Virus record (IMG/VR): IMGVR_UViG_3300030331_005795
Coordinates: 1 to 28,605 of that record
Reading direction: 5' to 3' (one strand)
DNA: 28,605 bases
DNA from: a virus
Positions 19,001 through 25,080 of the stretch are shown here, piece by piece; positions within the stretch are counted from its first letter, which is position 1; each line of letters begins with the position of its first letter. The position numbers and the translations under genes are program-made. Below the pieces are notes generated by a model that saw only the letters and a program-made list of their open reading frames with translations, was not told the origin of the DNA and did not search any database.

Positions 19001-19568
19001 GCTTCATTAGTTTAGGAAATATAGTATTTGTATTATATTTAACAACTATTGGGCTTGTATCAGTTGATTCTTCTTCTTGATCATCTTCAGTCATGTCTGG
19101 GATTAAAGCAAAAACATCTACAGGGACCGAATACAACAATTTTACGTTAGAGAAAGGTCTTGGGTCTAGATCATATTTTGAATAATCAACTGCGTCCAGT
19201 AAAATTTGAATGTTTTCTTGACTTACCAATTTGTTAAAATTATCAAGCAAAGATACCATAGCATCATTTGCATAAGTATCAAATAGCACAAGACGATATT
19301 CTTCTACAGTTAAATCAGAAAATTCACCGATCGGCGGAGGCAAAAGTGAGGTTTCCCTGGTTGTAATGGTACACTGCATCAAGCAATATTTTTCATTTAG
19401 CCAAGGTTCTAAATTATCTTTTTTTCTCCAGTTTGGGGTTACAGCAGCTGGATTTCTAGTGCACGGTGGACATTTAAACGTTGGAATTGTTTGTACAAAA
19501 TCGTCACACGCATCAATTAACCCGTCTTTATTTTTGTCTTGATATTTTAAAAAAATTGATTCAGCCAT
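13092..19568 (-). CDS. Very large (2158 aa) probable baseplate/tail protein with Ca-binding-like loops
   Basis: I do not recognise a named family for this protein. The N-terminus has a canonical 12-residue EF-hand loop at residues 11-22 (D11, N13, D15, G16, I18, D22). It is followed by a CPPC pair (C33, C36) and a second cysteine pair (C62, C66). A second calcium-loop candidate of dockerin-like form spans D1438-D1449. Residues about 763-800 are strongly hydrophobic or amphipathic helices (YNAIIIAIQQVLLKILF). A histidine-dense segment runs from H1817 and H1819 through H1833/H1834 to H1839. The last residues include a glycine-rich stretch (PPGGGLGGG). The ATG follows a TAGGAAC ribosome site 6 bases upstream, and the gene starts 8 bases after the 395-aa gene. 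Its place between hub-like genes and gp25 makes a structural baseplate or hub-associated role likely, but the function is inferred from context. Confidence 0.8.
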   Translation of the reverse strand: MAESIFLKYQDKNKDGLIDACDDFVQTIPTFKCPPCTRNPAAVTPNWRKKDNLEPWLNEKYCLMQCTITTRETSLLPPPIGEFSDLTVEEYRLVLFDTYANDAMVSLLDNFNKLVSQENIQILLDAVDYSKYDLDPRPFSNVKLLYSVPVDVFALIPDMTEDDQEEESTDTSPIVVKYNTNTIFPKLMKLRKAMNLYGRYYRVFTGIEGGNLYFDDGTVFTHNKFDRYGDAGFFVGSSRTADVLKDLDNFLNDRGYNLYLAGIGDFKYLFDNNNVTKFEMSFSHDYKLNKLTIYTVGCGEKPIVFSGSRLNSLNSKTAYKDPTALAYFAKLDEIDSFLSARVERPWLEFVEKFTYPKVSTAEKYPTPQLDGSNTKHALSCVGDALLEEGKQLGQDIIDDIFSIGDAIAYQFHKNVCKRSQGAINTELEQLGIIHKTTKNGKRRVKFNELKDPKTGETKSIAAMATSQAFEQLEDSDQVFIQMCATLLGSSLPLGTSTDEIMRTLYRDGLGRLKLCGLLDLMMDAIQCLFKGLSLEQALKVALQSALKALPLNNWGDLFIGLPANKQRELDALVKKKMSEPPAPSDRRLDDVERADDNLRLFGKIEIKKPWEDEKLLEREQANKSYGNYDNEVRQISLSDPYAQRNNRTLIQKLDDARSSQSNTENFGINPDSVMDAYIIALIEVYSNDLLSLVDELNKYPGAEIIAKIIAIFDCPAPPTFDPNFADFLNSVDLPFCRNIQEIQLPMLQNPFGWVPSLADILNEIYNAIIIAIQQVLLKILFRILIKVCELLGDAICKALGTVGDVVASLPDLLSGRDTFGNIIRESICGPDASDEQVDATIAEMFEKFGVGGAALSDREKIRQFCEDLANSTSRREMFEAADGNASQAFNDTAMNILVNQYPEFLDAFPTKQDIADLFSNIGKLMPAPVRDSMRDFLNNIPENDLFPANPSLCATPEDLDRWLDRRCLLLEGKCTPEDCETMFDQLQSDLLEDLEELTDLSQSGIGAAVAAALPPIVSTPGCDDGIVPFENEIDSKLTNNLIGGQLEQLQIAYSKDMLGNGGLFAGNDDWGLINMILSDTHGRALSTHRRLSANKERYVDYATKGYSSDLGSLFGLDGDQNYDGVDIERQFGQFPAYVGEHLRSQILSQAENISFDSDNSESNIRKGKKLFRSFEDLGFEGLFGTLNINLLALPDFGYNTKFSVQMNNERVVIKKAPRKDKADIKLSYQDNRNGKSAPPGVTPPPYDFGFEVKMWLSDIEMLDTDSDEKIYINRPDDNARVAIIHKAFDPPSEVQSSTYVANAQAVSENDAIRERKYEFLSVDNTLDNINLENYPSFALSRTQKTKFIPQVNMLADLLGKSPTSQLKEYHDSFLNEIMKQMMTLVAGNLDDVKWSYGAGIDDITEEDMIYVVKGGTTLSDAGTAYGKARVPDFNADGDREGDRKISNDDMILGISYMKYKQNNKSDFGTDYDRPNRVFYLDPMVYGGSYARPKVYVKPVKNTGWLGMVDVMFPEIGPCKPQLSDLVDFGEIQTNVQKSLANMPEDQRLKGDPDCVVEKPYDRILNRQSKATIQGLITAACRIYASVYYVKCMPTFVTFNAGVKENYSSIFAAYIVEVMEKDFKDAQGGFAEFFNPFKDEEFWYSFLEQSVQTYSRLVAEGKIDPPEAVQLAMFRLNDAQENYKYPSRSNLKTNRELDRAQEFPFQTLKGWRYERNLEAVQSTEEDAKLVLKEFIVQELNAMATKFNDNCSSVGLSPQYNDLLLYTLKFHSQGGANLDLDKEIKEEVMEIGTSSGGSKYTDGTELALPDGTPYVGYYHIHENEDGINIYMVGEHHNDESHEELTVFANKIIVPIGDIDPFGTSIVSNRTKPFVIQKYISINGNKMSPNDAIAIVKEHDDSKNISDVYPGTLKLERDEDDRIIGLSGKLGVRYGLQLSFINHDGEVIEVTNAELDALDLKCTQIPPLEANSKLLLCLVNMLKDDEKFKILMSYVFPLSKLTSLIAIYNDQGMLSSIGQITASKGDKDGNYDKKPGMKININEETGQYIEIQKAEGWEHYSDRNSFPASFTPFYRTWDEWDKVLLRNSRTRIKKLFKPLYNNRDFDSAVGELTKPGNGGKLFIQNLKAAISLPPGGGLGGGRRLKSTPFNAKGKLCNKNDD

Positions 19569-19576
19569 TATAGTTC

Positions 19577-20764
19577 CTAAGTTGTAAATACATTTTGACT
19601 TACAATATATTTTGCGCCAGCGGGTGTCAAATACCCTATATTAATTAGTTTTGAATTAACTCTTAGATGGTGAAGCGCATTACCTACCCACCATGCTTGT
19701 AACATAGCGACTATTGGAGTAACAGTTGCTCGCCATGGTTCAAATGCGGTAATTGCCACAACTTTATTAAGAGACTGCAATAATTGGTGTTGTCTTTGCA
19801 CACAGCCAGTTAATAAGTCAATTGATTCTTGCATTTCTAACAAACAATCTGTTATATTTTCACCGTACGGAACACCCTGTAATAATTGAATGTGTTGCGG
19901 CCTGTTAAATAGACCGCCCCAAACTTTTCTAGTGCCATCTACATTTCCAGCAATTAACTCAATAGGTGAGGCTCTTGGAATTTTTCCGCCCAATGAATTT
20001 TTTTCTTCTTGTCCAGCAGCATAAGAACGACCAGTAACAATTTTTATACCTTCGCTACCAAAAATTCTAATTTTATCAGATTTTAAACCAATAGCTGCAC
20101 GAGAAGCTGGTTTTTTGCCCATCATAGCATCGCCGCGGCCGGCAACACCGGCAACAATTCCAAAGTTTAAATCAACATCAGTTAATTGGCTAACATAAAT
20201 TCTAGAGGCGTCACAGAAAAAATTTGGATCAACTGCTTTAATTTGATTTTTAGACAGCTGTTCTTGCTTACAAGACATTCTACCAACAACAATATCAATT
20301 GTGTTTGCGTTTGACGCACCTTTACCACCTAAACCACTTGATAATGTACTTGGTCTGTCAAATCCTAAAATAATGGCGGCATTTTTATTTTTTGATACAA
20401 GTTTTTTCTCGCCTGGTGCTGAAACAAAATTAATGGTAGGGGCTGTTGGCTCACTTTGAAACGTTCCTTGACCATCTGGATTAAGCTTAAGTGGGCCGCG
20501 GGGGCCATCTGTTGATGGTGAAATAGCACGACCAAAACCAGAAACGTTCTGTGTGTTTCTACGTCGTTCTTGGCTTAAGTCAGTTGGTTTGTTTACTAAA
20601 TTTTTTATTTCCTCTACAATTCCAGAGGGATCTGGATTTGAACCATAAACTTCAGGCCAAGCTTCTCCCGGCTCAAAAGCGCTTGGATTGTCAGCATTTA
20701 ATCTTGATAGTTCATCATTTAAGAATTTTAAATATTCTTCATCTGTTAATTTTTTCTTTGACAT
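19577..20764 (-). CDS. Probable virion structural protein, hub-associated
   Basis: I do not recognise this 395-residue protein with confidence. The first 120 residues are polar and low in predicted structure. Residues 156-250 are beta-rich, with short alternating strands such as AAIGLKSDKIRIFGSEGIKIVTG around 223-245. These recall the repeating strands of gp5/VgrG-type beta-helix needles, but the run is too short to decide. Residues 300-335 form a probable coiled coil (LLEMQESIDLLTGCVQRQHQLLQ), followed by a hydrophobic patch with paired tryptophans (W358, W359). There is no good ribosome site before the ATG. It begins 6 bases after the amidase gene's stop, so translation probably depends on read-on ribosomes. 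Its position beside the amidase gene and the 2158-aa gene supports a hub or tail-tip location. It could instead be a chaperone or a tail-completion protein. Confidence 0.7.
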   Translation of the reverse strand: MSKKKLTDEEYLKFLNDELSRLNADNPSAFEPGEAWPEVYGSNPDPSGIVEEIKNLVNKPTDLSQERRRNTQNVSGFGRAISPSTDGPRGPLKLNPDGQGTFQSEPTAPTINFVSAPGEKKLVSKNKNAAIILGFDRPSTLSSGLGGKGASNANTIDIVVGRMSCKQEQLSKNQIKAVDPNFFCDASRIYVSQLTDVDLNFGIVAGVAGRGDAMMGKKPASRAAIGLKSDKIRIFGSEGIKIVTGRSYAAGQEEKNSLGGKIPRASPIELIAGNVDGTRKVWGGLFNRPQHIQLLQGVPYGENITDCLLEMQESIDLLTGCVQRQHQLLQSLNKVVAITAFEPWRATVTPIVAMLQAWWVGNALHHLRVNSKLINIGYLTPAGAKYIVSQNVFTT

Positions 20765-20769
20765 ATTTT

Positions 20770-22056
20770 TTACGTTGTTGTTTTAGCAGGGGGGCTTGAA
20801 ATAAGTGGCAAACTTCTATTTTTCACAGATCTAGGAAATCTCGGATCTTGTTTTAGCCCAGTTTGTTTTTCAAAATTATCGCGATAAATATCAAACGCTG
20901 GTCCAGGATCTTCTTTGCCAGCTGCTCGGTTATCTTCATGACAATAATAAGTTTTAATATTAGGATATGCTGCTACTAATTGTTTTACAATTGTTATCAA
21001 TCCTTGAATCTGAGCCTGCGGAATTGGCTCCCATTTTTTTGTTACATTAGAGTCATAGCTTTTCCATTCTTCAATTGGTGGAGTTTTTAACGGACGGGGA
21101 AGACTTGGAAATTCGTCTAATAATTGTTTTCCACTAGAAAAAACTACGGTTTTACCTGCAAATTGAGATGCTGTATAGGCTAAATTAACTAAGCTAATGC
21201 CAATTGATATTGTATTAGATGGTGGACCAATTCCGCCTTTAACAGCCCCGTGCCAAGCTTTAAACTTTGTATCTACTGTGTTTATTACAGAGCCATCTTT
21301 TTCAACTAAATAATGATAGCTTAGTCCTCTATTACGAAGTGCAACTATTGCATCGGCCGCATTCTGTGTAACTGTTGAGTGTAACTCAATTGAATCCCAA
21401 TTCTTTTCATTTTCTTTGCCCGCGTTAAGTAAAAACGGAGACTTTGCAGGATCAGGTGTATATGTCAATCCCTGACCAGGGAGGCTACCTGTAGCATTAA
21501 AAATTGCTTTAGCACTAAGACATTGATCTGTTACAGCACTAGCTGCGACCGCTTCGTTGCTTATTTTCTGTTCAATGCTGTCAAAATAACAAAATTGAAC
21601 ATCTATTGGGCCGGCCTGACCAACTGTAGCATTTGCTGTAACAATGTCACCAATACGTGGCATTGCTGAAAAACTATCAACTTTAGATATACACAACATA
21701 TGAGCATTGATAACCTGTGACAAAGCTTCATCATTACCAATAAATTTTGTTGGATTACATGGATCTTCTAAAAGCTGGTGAGCCGAGATAAAATTATCGC
21801 CCTGTATCCTTCCACGAAACATAATTTGAGTTTGAATTTGCCCAAACGGATTGTTTTTTAAATCACCTGGAACATTTGGTTGAATACCATTTATAATAGG
21901 AATTGGTGGCGAAACAACTTTCACTGATAACGCGTTTAAGTTTTTATATGTGTCAACTCTTGTCATAATATCAATCATATATGCATTATAATCATCATAT
22001 TCAACAGGATTGGTTAAATCTAAAAATGGAGTTTTATCATATTCAGCTGAAGACAT
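20770..22056 (-). CDS. Tail-associated N-acetylmuramoyl-L-alanine amidase with hub-like N-terminus
   Basis: Residues about 218-395 form an Amidase_2 (T7 lysozyme/PGRP-type) domain that would cleave the amide bond between MurNAc and L-alanine in peptidoglycan. Likely zinc ligands are H226 (IELHST) and H269 (AWHG). The third-ligand region includes H373 (YYCHEDN) and ends in KEDPGPAFD, with K381 and D383 in the usual catalytic places. Y248 (SYHYLV) fits the family tyrosine. Residues 1-200 are not amidase. They contain short strands such as MFRGRI, NAHMLCIS and MPRIGDIVTA, resembling an OB-fold hub domain, but this is a weak match. T4 gp5 pairs an OB fold with a lysozyme, so this looks like an analogous architecture with a different enzyme. 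An AGGT ribosome site lies 6-7 bases before the ATG. No signal peptide is present, as expected for a virion-borne enzyme. Confidence 0.85.
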   Translation of the reverse strand: MSSAEYDKTPFLDLTNPVEYDDYNAYMIDIMTRVDTYKNLNALSVKVVSPPIPIINGIQPNVPGDLKNNPFGQIQTQIMFRGRIQGDNFISAHQLLEDPCNPTKFIGNDEALSQVINAHMLCISKVDSFSAMPRIGDIVTANATVGQAGPIDVQFCYFDSIEQKISNEAVAASAVTDQCLSAKAIFNATGSLPGQGLTYTPDPAKSPFLLNAGKENEKNWDSIELHSTVTQNAADAIVALRNRGLSYHYLVEKDGSVINTVDTKFKAWHGAVKGGIGPPSNTISIGISLVNLAYTASQFAGKTVVFSSGKQLLDEFPSLPRPLKTPPIEEWKSYDSNVTKKWEPIPQAQIQGLITIVKQLVAAYPNIKTYYCHEDNRAAGKEDPGPAFDIYRDNFEKQTGLKQDPRFPRSVKNRSLPLISSPPAKTTT

Positions 22057-22103
22057 TGTATACCTATGTTAACCTAAGATAATTAGACTATACTAAAAAA
22101 TTG
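22057..22103 (-). promoter_or_regulatory. Longest intergenic gap, possible promoter
   Basis: This 47-base AT-rich gap is the longest non-coding stretch in the window and lies ahead of the tail gene block. The minus strand carries TAGTATA at 22089-22095, followed after four bases by AATTAT. The same two parts occur joined as TAGTATAATTAT in the gap before gp25. No stable hairpin with a T-run was seen, so it is not an evident terminator. A promoter or operator is a guess based on the shared motif and position. Confidence 0.25.
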
Positions 22104-22397
22104 TTAAGCGTCGTCTTTTTGAATTAAATCAAAAAGTTCTTCTTTGTCTTTGTCGCTAAGCTCAAGTGAAGCTCCCTGATCTTTTTGTTTTAAAGAAATT
22201 ATTTTGACCAATTGTTCATTTGAACGTTGTAATGTTTCAATATGTTTGGCAGCTACTGGGCTAAGATATTTATTTTGTTCAGGTTCGCGCGCAATCTGAT
22301 TAGCGACTTCATTTAAAAATTCTCTAGCAATTTTTCTATCATTTCTAATATTACCCAAAGCTTCTTGCACTAAGTCATCAAGTGTGTTGTTGCTCAT
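22104..22397 (-). CDS. Small helical acidic protein after gp55, possible late co-activator
   Basis: This protein has 97 residues from the ATG at 22397. A longer reading from a TTG at 22415 is less likely, because GGGAGG at 22408-22413 is a good ribosome site 10 bases before the ATG, and the ATG overlaps the sigma factor stop as ATGA. The protein is almost entirely helical and charged, with a central ETLQRSNEQLVKIISLKQKD segment and an acidic C-terminus (KEELFDLIQKDDA). I cannot name the family. T4 gp33, the late-transcription co-activator, is of similar size and also has a short acidic-hydrophobic C-terminal tail that binds the sliding clamp. Coupling to gp55 makes a gp33-like role possible, but there is no direct sequence proof. 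Confidence 0.72.
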   Translation of the reverse strand: MSNNTLDDLVQEALGNIRNDRKIAREFLNEVANQIAREPEQNKYLSPVAAKHIETLQRSNEQLVKIISLKQKDQGASLELSDKDKEELFDLIQKDDA

Positions 22398-23104
22398 AAA
22401 GTACCAGCCTCCCAATCAGTCTTGAAACAATAATATTTTTTTCTAAACTTTTTTAATGAGTTAACAATCTGCTTAGTGTTTAAGCCCGTTATTTCTCTTA
22501 AGTAAAGATAAATAGCTTTTTTGTTAAATATCTCAATATCTTCTTTTGATTCAAAAAGTATTATAATTGCTTGATATACTTTCAAATCATTATCTTTCAT
22601 TTGGGATGAATCCCACGATTTTAATTCCTCATAAAATAATTTCCAAAATTCTTCTTCAACCCTGTTACTTACATAAGATTCATTAGTAGATAAAAATTCT
22701 TCTTCGTAATTTTTAGATATATTATCAAAATCAACTTCTCTCTGGTTTCTTTTTTGTTGTCTCTTTACCTTGTGAATAAACCAATTTTTTGTAATTACTG
22801 AAAAGTAAGAAAAAGCTTTTGAACCTTTACTTGGGTCATACTTATCTAATATTGTCATAAGCCAAATTTTACATTCGTCACGCAAATAATCAATGTTTGG
22901 CAGGTTTGTAAACTTATATGTAAACACAATTTTATCTACCATTTCGTTAAACGCTGGTTCAATCCAGCGAACATATAAGTCTGTTCGTTTTCTAACGCAC
23001 GTAATTTTACAATATTCTATGATCGCGTCTTCATGATCTTGTGTAAAATAATGATTTTTATTTTTTGGGCGCCTACCTCTTCTTTTTTTAGGTTGTGTTG
23101 TCAT
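22394..23104 (-). CDS. gp55: gp55-like sigma factor for late transcription
   Basis: This is 236 residues from the ATG at 23104; an in-frame ATG at 23134 would add ten. The later start is preferred because GGAAC lies 6 bases upstream of it, while the earlier ATG abuts its only purine run. The N-terminus is very basic (KKRRGRRPK). Residues 50-125 resemble sigma-70 region 2: a helix with IVFTYKF, then DECKIWLMTILDKYDPSKGSKAFSYFSVITKNWFIHKVKR, the region that contacts the polymerase coiled coil and the -10 element. Residues about 195-228 may be a helix-turn-helix (YLREITGLNTKQIVNSL). T4 gp55 is 185 residues, so this is somewhat longer. It overlaps the upstream membrane-protein gene by 17 bases and the downstream 97-aa gene by four. 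Confidence 0.88.
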   Translation of the reverse strand: MTTQPKKRRGRRPKNKNHYFTQDHEDAIIEYCKITCVRKRTDLYVRWIEPAFNEMVDKIVFTYKFTNLPNIDYLRDECKIWLMTILDKYDPSKGSKAFSYFSVITKNWFIHKVKRQQKRNQREVDFDNISKNYEEEFLSTNESYVSNRVEEEFWKLFYEELKSWDSSQMKDNDLKVYQAIIILFESKEDIEIFNKKAIYLYLREITGLNTKQIVNSLKKFRKKYYCFKTDWEAGTL

Positions 23105-23423
23105 CAGTTTGTTCCATTTGTGTTTGTATTTCATCCTCTACTTCAGCATATTGATAAACAAAATTAAAAGTTTCCATCTGTTCATTAAACGAGCGAGCAT
23201 GCTCAATTAACCCATTAAGTGTTTCATCACCATAAAACATTTCCATTTCATAAACTGATTCAAGATGAACTGTAAAGTTGTCAATTATGAGTCCTAAATC
23301 ATAAAGTTCAGTAGAAATATTGATTAGTTTACTAACTACATTTTTTGCATATGCAAAAAGACCCATATTTAGTAACACTGATAAGGTGAGAGTTGCGGAT
23401 AAAATTATTTCAAGTCGGCTCAT
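23088..23423 (-). CDS. Small membrane-anchored protein
   Basis: This 111-residue protein has one N-terminal transmembrane helix at about residues 5-26 (IILSATLTLSVLLNMGLFAYA). A soluble, acidic helical region follows, with VYEMEMFYGDETLNGLIEHA around residues 57-76 and an acidic Gln/Glu-rich tail. The pattern of a TM helix followed by an EMFYGDETL motif looks familiar from small uncharacterised proteins of marine T4-like phages, but I recall this rather than being able to test it. With no signal cleavage site the helix is probably an anchor, leaving the acidic part in the cytoplasm or periplasm. The start overlaps the zinc-ribbon gene stop by 14 bases and the end overlaps gp55. Its function is unknown; a link to lysis timing or membrane association of late proteins is conceivable. 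Confidence 0.8.
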   Translation of the reverse strand: MSRLEIILSATLTLSVLLNMGLFAYAKNVVSKLINISTELYDLGLIIDNFTVHLESVYEMEMFYGDETLNGLIEHARSFNEQMETFNFVYQYAEVEDEIQTQMEQTDDNTT

Positions 23424-23670
23424 ATTCTTTACTCTGTGCTTCTTTTATTTGTTGATTTAAGATTTCACGATTTTTTTCAATGTAATCTTTTGTAATGTTT
23501 CCAACTTTGTGTTCTTTGTTATGTTTTACTTCAGAAAAAAAATTATCAAACAACTTATTCATTGAAGTTTTTGAACCACACTGTGTGCAATCCTCAAGTG
23601 TTTCAGACATACTAATAAACACTGTTTCTATACATTCGCACACAGTACACTGAAAACGATACTTTGGCAT
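23410..23670 (-). CDS. FmdB-type zinc-ribbon protein
   Basis: This 86-residue protein has a zinc ribbon at the N-terminus: residues 1-8 read MPKYRFQC, with C8 and C11 paired with C28 and C31 (CTQCGS). This is the FmdB/CxxC regulatory family pattern, seen in many bacteria and in T4-like phages of marine bacteria. The rest is a charged helix with no further motif. Family members are annotated as putative regulators, but their role in phages is not established. The ATG overlaps the previous stop as TAATG, and the gene end overlaps the membrane-protein gene. A role in late gene expression would fit its position near gp55, but this is inference. Confidence 0.82.
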   Translation of the reverse strand: MPKYRFQCTVCECIETVFISMSETLEDCTQCGSKTSMNKLFDNFFSEVKHNKEHKVGNITKDYIEKNREILNQQIKEAQSKEYEPT

Positions 23671-23873
23671 TACTTGACCATGTTTTCTAAATCACTGTTT
23701 GTAATTTCACTGTTATCTGTAAATCTTACGGACGGTGGATTTTTTACAATAATGCCATCGTCTCCATTTTCAAGTTCAAATCCACGAAGGATTGGAACAA
23801 TATCAATTTGATTTAGCAATGACTCTTGAAGTGCCATCATGACGGCCCCCAATGCTTGATTAGAAAATTTCAT
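23670..23873 (-). CDS. Small conserved-looking phage protein
   Basis: This 67-residue protein has no assigned function. It begins MKFSNQALGAVMMALQESL, a hydrophobic helix, followed by VPILRGFELENGDDGIIVKNPPSV and an acidic end. A strong AAGGAG ribosome site lies 5 bases before the ATG, the best in this part of the window, which suggests high translation. Its start sits just after the dehydrogenase stop and its end overlaps the zinc-ribbon gene. Similar short proteins next to FmdB-type genes seem familiar from marine T4-like phages, but that is memory only. It could be a virion or regulatory protein. Confidence 0.75.
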   Translation of the reverse strand: MKFSNQALGAVMMALQESLLNQIDIVPILRGFELENGDDGIIVKNPPSVRFTDNSEITNSDLENMVK

Positions 23874-23875
23874 TT

Positions 23876-24721
23876 TTACTCCTTATTATAGTTAACTGCG
23901 CGACCTTCAAGCTCTTCCCAATCTTTAGACGGTCGCACCTCTAAATTTTTTTCCCATACTGATTCTAAAACAGTTGGATTTAAGCCCATCATTTTACAAT
24001 ATGATATTAGTGCATTTACATCTTTTGGAAAACACGAACCACCAAAACCTAGGTTCCCGTCAGGACCAGGTACTGATAAATGTGTGCTTCCAATACGTTC
24101 ATCATACAACGCATACTCTAAAACTTTATCATAATCTACATCAATGCTATTGCACATTTGCTTAAATTCATTAGCAAAACTAACTTTAGTGGCAAGAAAT
24201 GTGTTTGTAAAATATTTTATACATTCTGCAACAGTTGAGCTAGTTTTAATGATAGGCGTTTTTGGAAAAGCTTTTCTGAAAATATTTTTAACCTTAGTTG
24301 AGGCAGGTCTAACACCACCAACGATGATCCTGCTTTGATTTTTAAAATCATCAATAAAATTTGCCTCTGTTAAAAACTCAGGACTAAAAACAACACTAAT
24401 ACAATCACACTCTTTATTTAATTTTTCTGTTGTACCTGGGGGCACTGTTGATTTAATTATTACTATCTTATTGTAACCCGTAGCATTTATTTGCTTTACT
24501 GTATTCTTAACTATTGTAGTATCGCACTCGCCATTTTTTAACATGGGAGTGGGTAAACATACAAATATGACATCTGTTTTTAATACTAAATCATCTAGAG
24601 TATTACATGTTGACTTACCTAAGTCACGGTCATACGTTTGAATGTTAAAGTGTTTACTTAAGCCTTCTTTAACAGCAGTGCCTACAAAGCCTTGCCCGAC
24701 TATTCCAATGTTAGTGTTCAT
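23876..24721 (-). CDS. UDP-glucose/GDP-mannose dehydrogenase lacking the C-terminal domain
   Basis: This 281-residue protein has the N-terminal NAD-binding Rossmann fold of nucleotide-sugar dehydrogenases, with G9, G11 and G14 in GQGFVG and the acidic D31 at the second strand. It continues with CLPTPM (55-60), STVPPGTT (91-98), SPEFLTEA (113-120) and the catalytic loop GFGGSCFPKD with C230. Such enzymes oxidise the sugar C6 hydroxyl to a carboxylate in two steps, for example UDP-glucose to UDP-glucuronate. Family members are usually 390-450 residues. This one ends soon after the central helical dimer segment and so lacks the C-terminal nucleotide-sugar-binding domain. The next gene starts three bases later, so no remnant is present. 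The start overlaps the cupin stop as TAATG. The exact substrate cannot be read from the sequence. Confidence 0.85.
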   Translation of the reverse strand: MNTNIGIVGQGFVGTAVKEGLSKHFNIQTYDRDLGKSTCNTLDDLVLKTDVIFVCLPTPMLKNGECDTTIVKNTVKQINATGYNKIVIIKSTVPPGTTEKLNKECDCISVVFSPEFLTEANFIDDFKNQSRIIVGGVRPASTKVKNIFRKAFPKTPIIKTSSTVAECIKYFTNTFLATKVSFANEFKQMCNSIDVDYDKVLEYALYDERIGSTHLSVPGPDGNLGFGGSCFPKDVNALISYCKMMGLNPTVLESVWEKNLEVRPSKDWEELEGRAVNYNKE

Positions 24722-25080
24722 TAATCTCCCTTTACTAAACGATAACTATCTTCATCAAAGTGCGGGGTTGAAAATTCAAATAATTCTGTGTCCTGCAATG
24801 CTATCATTTGATGTCGCAGCCCACGATGAACATGAAAATTGTCTCCCTGCTGTAATACTACTTCTTCTGCAGAATCTAAATTATCAGATTCCGAATACTT
24901 TACAATTATTTTTCCAGACTGTATATAAAATACCTCATCTTTTAAAATATGATAATGCCAAGAGCATCTTTTACCTTTTACAAAATAAAGTAATTTTCCA
25001 CAATATTCACTGTTATTAACAATCCATTTTTCAAAGCCCCAACCTTTAGGCACAAAATTCATTTCTAAAGAAGTCTTCAT
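24721..25080 (-). CDS. Single-domain cupin, sugar-isomerase-like
   Basis: This protein has 119 residues from the ATG at 25080. An upstream in-frame ATG at 25101 would overlap the HAD gene further and lacks a ribosome site, whereas AAGGGG at 25088-25093 lies 7 bases before the chosen start. The cupin metal motif is clear: H42, H44 and E49 in WHYHILKDEVFY, then G56. The second motif follows, with G79 and H90 (GDNFHVHRGLRHQM). Small cupins like this occur in sugar biosynthesis clusters, where relatives include the isomerase domain of mannose-6-phosphate isomerase and sugar epimerases. Its neighbours handle nucleotide sugars. The actual reaction is unknown and it could be a binding protein only. 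Confidence 0.8.
   Translation of the reverse strand: MKTSLEMNFVPKGWGFEKWIVNNSEYCGKLLYFVKGKRCSWHYHILKDEVFYIQSGKIIVKYSESDNLDSAEEVVLQQGDNFHVHRGLRHQMIALQDTELFEFSTPHFDEDSYRLVKGD

Noticed and set aside
22104-22415. A longer start (TTG at 22415) for the small protein after gp55
   Set aside because: The ATG at 22397 has a GGGAGG site at good spacing and an ATGA overlap; the TTG start would place that site inside the gene.
24642-25019. A 125-codon plus-strand frame
   Set aside because: It spans the cupin and dehydrogenase genes in antisense and looks like their shadow.
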